Source: Streptomyces sp. BHT-5-2 | GTDB lineage: Bacteria; Actinomycetota; Actinomycetes; Streptomycetales; Streptomycetaceae | Assembly (NCBI RefSeq): GCF_019774615.1 | Contig: NZ_CP081497.1 | Location: forward strand, 1,178,001-1,242,000 | Length of the DNA stretch: 64,000 bases | Direction: 5' to 3' | Shown: piece by piece, positions 42,989-51,235 of the stretch | Numbering within the stretch: position 1 is the stretch's first letter | Layout of the letters: every line of letters begins with the position of its first letter | Program-made: the position numbers and the translations under genes | Notes under the pieces: generated by a model | The model's input: the letters and a program-made list of their open reading frames with translations, nothing else | The model's database searches: none | Told to the model about the DNA's origin: nothing

Positions 42989-43789
42989 CTATCCAGCCAT
43001 CCACGGGTGTTGGGTGGACTTGACGACGGCCGCCAGATCCGTGCCCGCTTCGAGCAGTGCCACGGTCCGCAGGGCGATCTGGTCCAGACGTTGTTGCAGG
43101 ATGCGTTCGGTCTCCTCCAGGCCGTCGGGCCCGGGCAGGCTGTCGATGATCTCGCGCACCGCGGGAATGCCGTAGCCGGCGTTGCGCAGCGCCGCGACGA
43201 TACGGGCCGCCCTGATGTCGGAAAGTCCGTAGCGGCGCGCTCGCAGGGATGTCACTCGCTCGGGAGCGACCAGGCCCTCCTGCTCCCAGAATCGCAGGGT
43301 CGAGGGACGCACACCGAGCGCACCGGCGAGCTCCGTGATCGTCATGGTGTCGCGCTCCGCGGCACTCTTCGCGGCGCTCCCCGCACTGCTCGCTGACCGG
43401 AACGTGGGCGCGGGGTCCTCTGCCTGGATCGCCCGCAGTGCCTGCTGGGCGCGCAGAGCCTCGTCGCGTTCCTGGGCGAGCCGGACATGCAGCGTGCCGA
43501 CCGCCGAAGCCGCCTCCGCGATCGTCGCGGTTCGCAACTCCGTCAGCAGCTGCCTGGCCGCGACCGGGCCGACGGCGCGTGCGAGTCCTCGATAGGCGCG
43601 AAGGGCTTGTACATGATGGGGCGCGTAGGCCCGGTAACCGTTGCTCGACCGGGTGGCCGGGGGGATCACACCCAGGCGCTCCAGGTCGCGAACCTGTTGC
43701 AGCGAGTACCCCGACGCGCCGGCGACATCCATCGTGCGGAGCGGTGCCCGCGGCGGACCGTTCGTCTGCTCGTCCAACGCCAACCCCAC
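42989..43789 (-). CDS. Regulator with two MerR-type DNA-binding domains
   Basis: 266 residues from GTG 43789 (an internal ATG at 43732 is an alternative). The first MerR HTH-wing is at about 20-75 (MDVAGASGYSLQQVRDLERL, RSSNGYRAYAPHHVQALRAY). A coiled-coil-like middle follows, then a second MerR domain at about 148-215 (MTITELAGALGVRPSTLRFW, SLRARRYGLSDIRAARIVAA). Classical MerR proteins have one HTH and dimerise, so a two-headed chain is unusual. It is divergent from the DUF6194 gene, with a dyad between their starts. Confidence 0.8.
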   Translation of the reverse strand: MGLALDEQTNGPPRAPLRTMDVAGASGYSLQQVRDLERLGVIPPATRSSNGYRAYAPHHVQALRAYRGLARAVGPVAARQLLTELRTATIAEAASAVGTLHVRLAQERDEALRAQQALRAIQAEDPAPTFRSASSAGSAAKSAAERDTMTITELAGALGVRPSTLRFWEQEGLVAPERVTSLRARRYGLSDIRAARIVAALRNAGYGIPAVREIIDSLPGPDGLEETERILQQRLDQIALRTVALLEAGTDLAAVVKSTQHPWMAG

Positions 43790-43791
43790 AT

Positions 43792-43812
43792 AAGCACTTT
43801 AAGGTGATGCTT
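43792..43812. promoter_or_regulatory. Dyad AAGCA-N11-TGCTT between MerR-like and DUF6194 genes
   Basis: The inverted repeat fills nearly the whole 28-bp space between the two divergent starts (43789 minus, 43818 plus). It is a good candidate operator for the double-MerR protein, controlling both genes at once. Confidence 0.55.
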
Positions 43813-43817
43813 GAACC

Positions 43818-44300
43818 ATGAGTATGGAACAGATCATCGCGACCGTGCGAGGCTTCGACGGTGCACTCGTGGTCGTCCCCGAGCCGGGAGGCGTCTTCCC
43901 GGAGCTGGTGTGGGGAGACGCGTTCTTCTACTACGCACCCGACGGGCAGGTCCCGCAGAACGTCCAGCCCTACGGGACGATCGTCACCAAGAACTACCCG
44001 GGCGACGACGCGTCCGACCTGGACGCTCCGGGCCGCTGGCGGGTCAGCATCCATGTCGACCGCACGACGTTCGCGCAACTCACCGGGGAACAGCCGCGCC
44101 ACCTCGCCCGCCACCGCGACCACGCGAGCACCGACACCGTGCTGCCGCACCCGGTGTACGGCGAACTCGGCTGGGTCTGTGTCGTCAGTCCTGGTGAGAG
44201 GACGACGGACATGGTCGGGCAGCTGCTGCGCGATGCCCATGACGCCGCTCGGGCCCGCCTCGAACGGCGGCAGGAACGCGGGCAGGGCACCGGAGACTGA
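43818..44300 (+). CDS. DUF6194 family protein
   Basis: 160 residues, recognisable by MSMEQIIATVRGFDGALVVV, the strand WGDAFFYYAPDGQVPQNVQP, TIVTKNYPGDDASDL and LPHPVYGELGWVCVVSPGE. The family is a small actinobacterial protein of unknown role. AAGGTGA, inside the operator dyad, lies 10 nt upstream of ATG. Its divergent arrangement with the double MerR regulator suggests ligand-responsive expression. Confidence 0.8.
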   Translation: MSMEQIIATVRGFDGALVVVPEPGGVFPELVWGDAFFYYAPDGQVPQNVQPYGTIVTKNYPGDDASDLDAPGRWRVSIHVDRTTFAQLTGEQPRHLARHRDHASTDTVLPHPVYGELGWVCVVSPGERTTDMVGQLLRDAHDAARARLERRQERGQGTGD

Positions 44301-44315
44301 CGCCCGCCGGCGCGC

Positions 44316-44846
44316 TCAGGCCCGGGTGGGCGTTCCGGCGACCAGGCTCGATCGGATCGATGCCGCGGTCTGGCACAGCAGCAGGCGGTAGCGGACGGAC
44401 CCGGGAGCGGCCGGGTCCAGGAGGTCGTCCGGCCCGGTGACGCTCAGTGCGGCGGCGCACTCCGGTGCCTCCGGACAGGGTACGACGGTGGCCAACTCGG
44501 CGATGTGCGAGTTCGGTTGGCGTACGAACGCACAGCGCCCGTCGTGCGGTGCGGCCAGCACTCGCGCGGCCGCGGAGTCGTGCGGCAGTACGTCACCGGT
44601 GGCCAGTCGTTGTGGACTGTTGTCGGGTCGGAACACGTGGTGGATGAGCTGCACGCCCCGCGGGTGAGCCACCGCGATCTGCGCACTCATGCCGCTGAGT
44701 GCGACCAGCTCGTCGGTCCAGATCATGGCTGCGGCCCGCAGGCAGTTGCAGTCCTGCGATGGGGCGGCGGTCCGTTCGTCGATGTGCTGGGCCGCCAGTC
44801 GCAGGGACGAAAGGGCGCGGTGCAGCACGGCGGATGTGCGATCCAT
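44316..44846 (-). CDS. Protein resembling the IclR effector (GAF-like) domain without HTH
   Basis: 176 residues from ATG 44846 (AGGAG 9 nt upstream; a TTG at 44873 would extend it by nine residues). The order GVQLIHHVFRPDNSP, then LPHDSAAARVLAAPHDGR, then ECAAALSVTGPDDLLD and YRLLLCQTAASIRSSLVA follows the ligand-binding half of IclR regulators, but no winged-helix domain precedes it. It may be a stand-alone ligand sensor or a regulator that lost its DNA-binding part. The assignment is by pattern only. Confidence 0.5.
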   Translation of the reverse strand: MDRTSAVLHRALSSLRLAAQHIDERTAAPSQDCNCLRAAAMIWTDELVALSGMSAQIAVAHPRGVQLIHHVFRPDNSPQRLATGDVLPHDSAAARVLAAPHDGRCAFVRQPNSHIAELATVVPCPEAPECAAALSVTGPDDLLDPAAPGSVRYRLLLCQTAASIRSSLVAGTPTRA

Positions 44847-45090
44847 GGCAACAAGCTCCTCACCTGGGATCAAGGGGGGATTCCGTTTGTCGACCGGCCT
44901 GCCCTGTCAACAGTACAAAACGGACAGCGTTTGGGTGTCGGTCGTGTGGTGGGTCCGGAGGGGGACCAAAGAGAGGAGAGCGGCGGCCAGGCAGTCCGCT
45001 GATCGGTGGAGGCAGCGGTCCGCCGCCCGGTTCGCACCGGGCCGACCAGGCCACCGGCCGTGGGCTGCGGGCCGCCGCGGGCCATGCCGG

Positions 45091-46146
45091 TCATCCGGCA
45101 CGGCGCGCGGCGGGCCACAGCCAGCGATGCGCCAGTACGGCCAGCAGACCGCCCAGCAGGTTGAGCGCCACCCGCACCACCGCCGCGTACCAGGGCACCG
45201 GCCTGTCGAAGTCGCTCAGCAGCAGGAGCAGCACCGGCGAGGCCAGGGCCCAGTAGGCGTAGTTGGCGGGTCGGAAGGCGTAGGCCGCCGCGCCGGAGAT
45301 GCCGACGATCGCCGCCACCGCGTACGCGCCTGGGCGGGCCAGCAGCAGTAGGGCGGCGACGACCCCGCCCAGGCTGTTGCCCAGCACCCGCTTCTCGGAC
45401 TTGGTGCGGGTGCCCTCGGGGGTGGGTTGCAGCGTCAGCAACAGCGAGGTCACCAGCCAGTGACCCTCGCCCCACAGCGAGCCCTGCCAGCCGGTGGCCA
45501 CCGTGGCAGCCCCGCTGAGCAGCGCCAGGCGGCCGGCATGGCGGACGGCGACGGTCGATGGACCGACCGTATGCGCCTGGCCGGGAGCGTCGCTGCGGAC
45601 CGCCTCGGGCAGCAGTGGCAGCAGCAGGGCGGTCGTCCACAGACACCCCACCAGCTGGGGCAGCCCCGGCAGCAGCACAGGATGCCCACGGTTACCGGTG
45701 ATGCCCACCAGCAGCAAGGCCAAGGCGGCGGTGGTCCCCATCCGGGGCACCAGCGCGCCGACGAAGGCCGCCATCGCCACCCCGGGCGCCAGGGCCGCCA
45801 CGCCGCTGCCCGCCAGGGCCACATAGATCCCGGCCACGGTCACGCCCACCGTACGAACCGCCAGGCAGCGGGCCCGCTCCGCGCGGCCGGCGCCGGCCGG
45901 GAAGGGCATCGCCACCAGTACCGCGGGCATGGCCACGGACGCGCCCGTGGCCGCATGGCCGGCCCAGGCACCCACCACGAGCGGGCCGGCCAACGCCACC
46001 CCGGCGGCGACGCCGTCGGCATACCGGGGCCGTCCCTCGGGGCGCAGCAGTGTGGTGACCGCGTCCGAGGCCGCGCGAGCACGCGAACGGATCACCACGG
46101 TACGAGCACAGCCGTGGCACCACCTGGGAGGCGCCTTGCCGGCCAT
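45091..46146 (-). CDS. FUSC-family (aromatic acid exporter-like) membrane protein
   Basis: 351 residues with about ten hydrophobic segments in two blocks. The second block contains LLTLQPTPEGTRTKSEKRVLG followed by NSLGGVVAALLLL, the typical region of FUSC/ArAE transporters. It lacks the long soluble domain of full-length family members. A role in efflux of organic acids or toxic small molecules is the family expectation. Confidence 0.8.
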   Translation of the reverse strand: MAGKAPPRWCHGCARTVVIRSRARAASDAVTTLLRPEGRPRYADGVAAGVALAGPLVVGAWAGHAATGASVAMPAVLVAMPFPAGAGRAERARCLAVRTVGVTVAGIYVALAGSGVAALAPGVAMAAFVGALVPRMGTTAALALLLVGITGNRGHPVLLPGLPQLVGCLWTTALLLPLLPEAVRSDAPGQAHTVGPSTVAVRHAGRLALLSGAATVATGWQGSLWGEGHWLVTSLLLTLQPTPEGTRTKSEKRVLGNSLGGVVAALLLLARPGAYAVAAIVGISGAAAYAFRPANYAYWALASPVLLLLLSDFDRPVPWYAAVVRVALNLLGGLLAVLAHRWLWPAARRAG

Positions 46147-46393
46147 GACTCATTGCCGTTCGGAATCCGACTGGCGTCGCTCGACGAACATGGCGCTCAC
46201 ATACGGCGACACCGTCGCGGCCGCATACCGCGACACCGTCGTTCCCCGCACCTGTGGCAGCACGCTGGCCGCCCGAAAGGCGGGCTGCCTGACTCGGGCC
46301 ATGATTTCACCGTAAGGGCGTCGGTCCGCGCGCTCATCCCGACGCCGGAGCGGCCCGGATCGGCCGGGGCGGATGGCCCCCCACGAGGGGCGG

Positions 46394-47044
46394 TCACTCG
46401 AGCAGATGTCGCCGCATCGCCTCGGCCACGGCGGCCGCCCGGTCGGAGACGCCCAGTTTCTCGTACAGCCGCTGGGTGTGGGTCTTGACGGTGCTCGCCC
46501 CCAGATACAGTTCCGCGGCCAACTGCGGGATGCTCTTGCCCTCGGCGAAACCGCGCAACACCTGCCGCTCGCGCTCGGAGAGCACCGGCGCGTCATGGTC
46601 CGCGCGCATCCTGATCTCTTCCGCCAGGCCCCCGGACACGTCCTCCGAGATCACATGACCACCCCGGGCGATCTTCACCACCGCATCCACGATCCGCGAG
46701 CGCGGCGCGTCCTTGGCGAGATAGCCGTACGCTCCCTCCTCCACCGCCTGGTACACGACCGCGCTGTCCGTGGTGGCGGTCAGCAGCAGCGCCCGGGTCG
46801 GCAGCCCGTCCCGGGTCATGGCGTGGATGATCGCGATGCCGTCCATCCGCGGCAGCCGGTAGTCCAGCACGGCGACCTGAGGGCCCGCGTCGCGGATGGC
46901 CTGGAGAGCCGACTCGCCGTCCGTGCACTCGGCCAACACGTCGACCTTCCCGCTGAGTTGGAAGCCCCGGGCAAGACCCTGGAGATAGACGGGGTGGTCG
47001 TCGGCGATCACCACGGTCACCGGCGTACCGGAATCGGTCTCCAT
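46394..47044 (-). CDS. NarL/LuxR-family response regulator
   Basis: 216 residues from ATG 47044 (GGGAG 8 nt upstream). The receiver domain has VVIADDHPVYLQGL, phospho-acceptor Asp in VAVLDYRLPRMDG, and the switch residues LLLTATTD and YLAKDAP. The C-terminal HTH is LSERERQVLRGFAEGKSIPQ with ASTVKTHTQRLYEKLGVSDR. Its probable partner is the histidine kinase at 47816-49042, separated by an opposite-strand universal stress protein. Confidence 0.92.
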   Translation of the reverse strand: METDSGTPVTVVIADDHPVYLQGLARGFQLSGKVDVLAECTDGESALQAIRDAGPQVAVLDYRLPRMDGIAIIHAMTRDGLPTRALLLTATTDSAVVYQAVEEGAYGYLAKDAPRSRIVDAVVKIARGGHVISEDVSGGLAEEIRMRADHDAPVLSERERQVLRGFAEGKSIPQLAAELYLGASTVKTHTQRLYEKLGVSDRAAAVAEAMRRHLLE

Positions 47045-47252
47045 GGCATCCACTCCCGTCAGGTGCGGAAACCGGAAACAAGCGCTCGAGACACAACGTA
47101 ACCGCCAGCCATGTTGATCACAAAGGCTGGACGGGGGAGGAGGCGTCGACCGTCCGATGGCCCACTCGGCCGATCCGCACGGTGGCGGGCCGTTCCTATC
47201 GTGGAATGCGGCGAGCAGAGGACTCGCGAGGGACGAGGAAGGAGTGCTGACG

Positions 47253-47741
47253 GTGAACACGATGACTTCGGTGCGGCGTGTGGTGGTCGGCATCAACGGC
47301 TCGGCCGGGAGCTCCCGCGCCCTGCGGCGGGCCGCCGACGAGGCACGCCGCCACCGGGCACAACTGTGCCCGGTGATGATCTACTCCTCACCGCAGGGCG
47401 ACTACGTCGACATGCTCTGGCCCCCGGACGCCGACATGGAGCGCGAACTCGCCAGCGCGGCCAGGCACCGTCTGACCTGCATCTGTGACAGCGTCCTCGA
47501 CGATCAGCGCGACTGTGGGGCCTGTGCTCCCTTGGTGGCCCGCGGTCTGCCGGGCCCCCTGCTGGTGCGGGCCGCAGACCGGGAGGGCGACCTGCTGGTC
47601 ATCGGCGGTGGCTCACGGGGCCCGCTCAGCCGCCTGGTCAGCGGCTCGGTGGGCCGGTACTGCCTGCGGCACGCGGCCGGCCCGGTGTTGGTGGTACCCG
47701 ATGGGGAACCCGAGCCGGCGGCAACCCACCCCGCCCCGTAA
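47253..47741 (+). CDS. Universal stress protein (UspA family)
   Basis: 162 residues from GTG 47253, set by GAGGAAGGAG at 47235-47244; ATG 47262 is an alternative. The single Usp domain has VRRVVVGINGSAGSSRALRR and the ATP-binding G-x2-G-x9-G-(S/T) pattern in GGGSRGPLSRLVSGSVGRYC. It lies between the response regulator and histidine kinase genes on the other strand, as in dormancy-type regulons, and is a likely target of that two-component system. Confidence 0.88.
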   Translation: MNTMTSVRRVVVGINGSAGSSRALRRAADEARRHRAQLCPVMIYSSPQGDYVDMLWPPDADMERELASAARHRLTCICDSVLDDQRDCGACAPLVARGLPGPLLVRAADREGDLLVIGGGSRGPLSRLVSGSVGRYCLRHAAGPVLVVPDGEPEPAATHPAP

Positions 47742-47815
47742 ACGCCCGCTCGCACGAGCAATACAGCGATCCGCACGAGCGATCCGCGCGGGCGACGGCA
47801 CGCCGCCCCGATCGC

Positions 47816-49042
47816 TCAGGCGGGCAGGCGCACCTCGACCGTGGTCGGGCCACCCGGCGAACTCTCCACCTGCCACTGCCCACCCGCGCTCTCCACCCGC
47901 GCACAGTGACTCGCCAGACCGATATGCCCCTCGCGCAGGCGCTGTTGAACCAGCGCCGGGTCGAATCCCTGGCCGTCGTCGCGCACCGAGAGCACCGTCC
48001 CACCCTCCTCTGTGGTGCGCAGGCGCACGGAGACCTCGGTGGCCCGTGCGTGTTTGACGACGTTGGTCAGCAGCTCCCGTGCCACGGAATAGAGGAGTTC
48101 CCGGTGGGCGACGGGCTCGGGTGCCTGGATGTCGTAGTCCACACTGAAGCCGCCGCGCTGGGCACATCGTTGGCCCATGGCTTTGAGCGCGGGCCCCAGG
48201 CCCTTCGTGGACAGGACCTGCGGGTGCAGATCGACGATGATGCCCCGGATCTCCCCGATGGTTCCGCGCAGCTGTGAACGGACCGGTGTGAGTACATCGC
48301 CGTCGCCCCGTTCGGCCACCTCGTCCAGATCCTGTACCGCAACCGTCAGGGTCTGCACCGGCCCGTCGTGCAGCGCGTCCGCGAGGTCGCCCCGCTCGCG
48401 GCTCTCTGCCTGGAGCGCGTCCTCCAGCAGCATTTCACGGGCGCGGAGCAGTTCATGGACCCGATTGGTGCGCCGCCTCAGCAGCTTGGCGATGACGATG
48501 GACGCCAGCACGGTCCACAGCAGGTACGTCTCGTCCGACAGTACCGACCAGGTCCAGTCGGTGTACTGCGACGGCGGTCCCGGAACCGACAGCACGGTGT
48601 ACCCCACCACACAGATGAGGCCGAACACCGCGGTCACCAGGGGAAGCTGCCACAGGACCGTGGCCATCGGCCACATGAAGTAGGCGTAGCGCACAGCCGA
48701 GTTCCGGCCACCGGACACCGCTGCCAGGGCGGTGATCAGCGTGAGGTCGACAATCAGCGCGGCCGCCGCGCCGCGCACGTCGGTGACCGGCCGCCGGTAC
48801 ACCCACAGCAGACGGGCCCCGGCCCACAGCGCGTAGCCGACGGCCAGCAGGCCGAAAGGGAGCGCCGCGATGGAACGGCCTGCCTGCAGCCCGGCCGGCA
48901 CCAGTGGCACCAGCATGAGCAGGCGGACCCAGGCCACATTCCGAGAGGCTTCCGCCGCCATGTCGCCGGCCGTACCCCGGGGCCACGGCGTCGGCAGTGG
49001 AACCAGGCGACCACGCGGGCGGTCGCTGCTGCGACGGTGCAT
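47816..49042 (-). CDS. NarL-type sensor histidine kinase
   Basis: 408 residues. Residues 30-195 hold about five hydrophobic helices forming a membrane sensor without a large loop. The HisKA_3 dimerisation helix is RGDLADALHDGPVQTLTVAV with the phospho-histidine in LHDGP. The HATPase domain has RELLTNVVKHARAT and RDDGQGFDP with the G box EGHIGLASHC. It should phosphorylate the response regulator at 46394. A membrane-integrated sensor suggests an envelope or redox signal. Confidence 0.9.
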   Translation of the reverse strand: MHRRSSDRPRGRLVPLPTPWPRGTAGDMAAEASRNVAWVRLLMLVPLVPAGLQAGRSIAALPFGLLAVGYALWAGARLLWVYRRPVTDVRGAAAALIVDLTLITALAAVSGGRNSAVRYAYFMWPMATVLWQLPLVTAVFGLICVVGYTVLSVPGPPSQYTDWTWSVLSDETYLLWTVLASIVIAKLLRRRTNRVHELLRAREMLLEDALQAESRERGDLADALHDGPVQTLTVAVQDLDEVAERGDGDVLTPVRSQLRGTIGEIRGIIVDLHPQVLSTKGLGPALKAMGQRCAQRGGFSVDYDIQAPEPVAHRELLYSVARELLTNVVKHARATEVSVRLRTTEEGGTVLSVRDDGQGFDPALVQQRLREGHIGLASHCARVESAGGQWQVESSPGGPTTVEVRLPA

Positions 49043-49095
49043 GCTGCGACAGTAGCGAACAGCCGCCCCCGGTCACGCAGGCACGGCCGACCGGC

Positions 49096-50253
49096 TCACG
49101 GCTCGTAACGCAGCAACAGCGCCGCGGCATCGTCGTCGAGCGCGCCTCCTGTATGCGCCCGGACATCCGCATGGAGGCGGGCCAGCAACTGATCCGGGGC
49201 GCCCGTCTGCAGTGCGGCCAGGCGTTGCCGCAGCCCGTAGAACCGTCTGGCGGCGTCGCGGGCCTCAGTGATGCCGTCGGTGTAGAGCAGCACCGCGTCG
49301 CCGCGCCGTACCGGATGGTGCAGCACAGGCGGGCGCACGTCCTCCGGCGACAGCACGCCCAGTGGCGGCACCGGTTCCGGGGGATCCAACGCCTCCGGTG
49401 CCTGGCCCGCCCGGAGCAGCAGGGGAGCCGGGTGACCGCAGTTGACCACCTGGAGGTCGGCCGACCCATCGTTCGGCGACGACGGCAGGCACAGCACGGC
49501 CAGCGTGACGAACTCCTCCGTGTCCGGCGGAAGGCCGCGGTCCAGGGAGAAGGCGATACGGCGGACGAGCGCCGACGGGCAGCGCTCGTCGTAGGCCGCC
49601 TCACGGAAGGCGCCCAGCACCACGGACGCGGTGGACACCGCCGGCAGGCCCTTGCCGCGCACGTCACCGATCAGCGCCCGCACACCCCACCGGGTCAGCG
49701 CCACGTCGTACAGGTCCCCGCCGATGCGCGCGCAGGCCGCCGCGGCCGAGTAGTCCACCGCGATCCTTGCCGGTCCCAGTCGTTGGGGCGGCGGCCGCAG
49801 CAGGACCTGCTGGGCCACCTCGGCGGTGACGCGGACCTGCGCCAGCTCCCGCTCCTCGCGCGCCCGCGCCCACACGGTGGCACAGCCGATGATCGTGGTC
49901 AGCGCGACCGCATCCAGCGTGGCCAGATGGCCGACGACGAAGATCCCGTCGTTGTGGGAGGCGTCGATGAAGCTGGCGGCGGCGGAGACCACGCCAAGCT
50001 CCACCGGGTACGACGCCCGACGTCCCACCGCCGCGGCCAGTGCGGGCACCGCCGCCAACGCGGGAGCGATGACCACCCAGGCCGGGAGCGCCACATCGAC
50101 GGACACCAGCACCACCAACAGTGCCCAGGGCAGAAAGGGCGCCCATGCCCGGCGGGAGAGCACCACACCGTCCGTGGGCGCACGGCGGGCAAGTCCGCCG
50201 CCGGTCGGCAGGCCGCCGCCGAGGTGCCGGTGCTGCTGGCTGATCGCGTACAT
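49096..50253 (-). CDS. Membrane-anchored PP2C/SpoIIE-type phosphatase
   Basis: 385 residues from ATG 50253; the open frame reaches 50349 but earlier codons lack homology. Three or four N-terminal membrane helices (AWAPFLPWALLVVLVSVDVA; onward to about 150) precede the phosphatase core: ACARIGGDLYDVALTRWGVR, IGDVRGKGLPAVSTASVVLG, GDAVLLYTDGITEARD, DDDAAALLLRYEP. It resembles RsbU-like regulators of alternative sigma pathways. It stands between the histidine kinase and a second stress protein gene on the same strand. Confidence 0.9.
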   Translation of the reverse strand: MYAISQQHRHLGGGLPTGGGLARRAPTDGVVLSRRAWAPFLPWALLVVLVSVDVALPAWVVIAPALAAVPALAAAVGRRASYPVELGVVSAAASFIDASHNDGIFVVGHLATLDAVALTTIIGCATVWARAREERELAQVRVTAEVAQQVLLRPPPQRLGPARIAVDYSAAAACARIGGDLYDVALTRWGVRALIGDVRGKGLPAVSTASVVLGAFREAAYDERCPSALVRRIAFSLDRGLPPDTEEFVTLAVLCLPSSPNDGSADLQVVNCGHPAPLLLRAGQAPEALDPPEPVPPLGVLSPEDVRPPVLHHPVRRGDAVLLYTDGITEARDAARRFYGLRQRLAALQTGAPDQLLARLHADVRAHTGGALDDDAAALLLRYEP

Positions 50254-50355
50254 CGCACCCTCGGGATCGGCAGGCGGATCGCTTCGCTCCCCGCTCGGGC
50301 GCCTTGCGCCAGCAGGGACCAACGTCCGATGGGACAGGGCCGGACACACGGCCGC

Positions 50356-50817
50356 TCACGTCTCGTCGTCGGTGGAGTGCACCAGGAGCACCGGGCAGTG
50401 CGCGTGCCGGAGGCAGTAGCGGCTGACCGAGCCGTGCAGCAACCGGTGCACGGGGCCGTGCCTGTTCTCGCCCACCACCAGTACGTCGGTGTCCCGGGCC
50501 GCATATGCCACCAGGGCCATTCCGGCCGGTGCACGGACGGTCCTGGGCTGCATCCGTGCCCCGTTCCCAACGGTTCCGAACGCCTCCTGACAGGCCCGTG
50601 CCAGTCGGCCGTCGGCATCACGCTCCCAGTGCGCGCGCACGTCCGCCGGCGCCGGGTAGACGGCGTCCGCCGCCTCGCCGCCCGGGGGCGCCCAGGCATG
50701 TATCGGACACAGCAGCGCCTTGTGGCGAGTGGCTTCCTGGGCACCCTGCCGGAGCGCGGCGACGCTGGCGGGCGAACCGTCCACGCCGACCACCACACGC
50801 TTGACCGTTGTCGACAT
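50356..50817 (-). CDS. Universal stress protein (UspA family)
   Basis: 153 residues, with KRVVVGVDGSPASVAALRQG at the start and the nucleotide-binding GENRHGPVHRLLHGSVSRYC near the end. It is a close paralogue of the stress protein at 47253 (shared CLRHA motif). It is first in a leftward group with the phosphatase and histidine kinase. AAGGAG lies upstream of ATG 50817. Confidence 0.9.
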   Translation of the reverse strand: MSTTVKRVVVGVDGSPASVAALRQGAQEATRHKALLCPIHAWAPPGGEAADAVYPAPADVRAHWERDADGRLARACQEAFGTVGNGARMQPRTVRAPAGMALVAYAARDTDVLVVGENRHGPVHRLLHGSVSRYCLRHAHCPVLLVHSTDDET

Positions 50818-51235
50818 AGCACTGCACTCCTTCTTTGTTGTCTTCCTCGTCGTCTTCTTGGCCGTCGGGAATTTCGACGGTAATGCGCTCCCGCGATCAG
50901 GGGGTATCGGTCAGATAGTTGATTGAGCGGGGGAGTGGGAATCGGTCGGATCGTGGCAGAAGCAGTGCAGTTCAGGACGCTACGAGAGTCGTACGTCGGT
51001 CCTTACGAAGCCCCATCGGGGGACGGTCCGGGTCCACCGGAGAGCTGAAATTCTGCCCAACCGGTTGAATCGTCCAGAATCCTCTTCGTGCCGTTCCCCC
51101 CGCCGCCTAACGTCAATTCCGTGACAGCGAAATAGTCCGCCGTGCCATCCGGACTCCTGCTCCTCCTGCACGCCGTACGAGACGGGGCGGTCCAGACTGA
51201 GCACTGCCAGGACTTCGCCCTCGAGGACCAGGAAC
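50818..51235. other. Divergent intergenic region
   Basis: 418 bp between the leftward stress-protein gene and the rightward exporter. No gene is supported. It must hold both promoters. The part 50830-50940 is locally T-rich on the plus strand. I saw no regulator gene and no clear dyad. Confidence 0.4.

Noticed and set aside
46204..46239. Direct repeat GCGACACCGTCG twice, 24 bp apart
   Set aside because: Only two copies, ordinary composition for the genome, and no dyad. Too weak to call a site.
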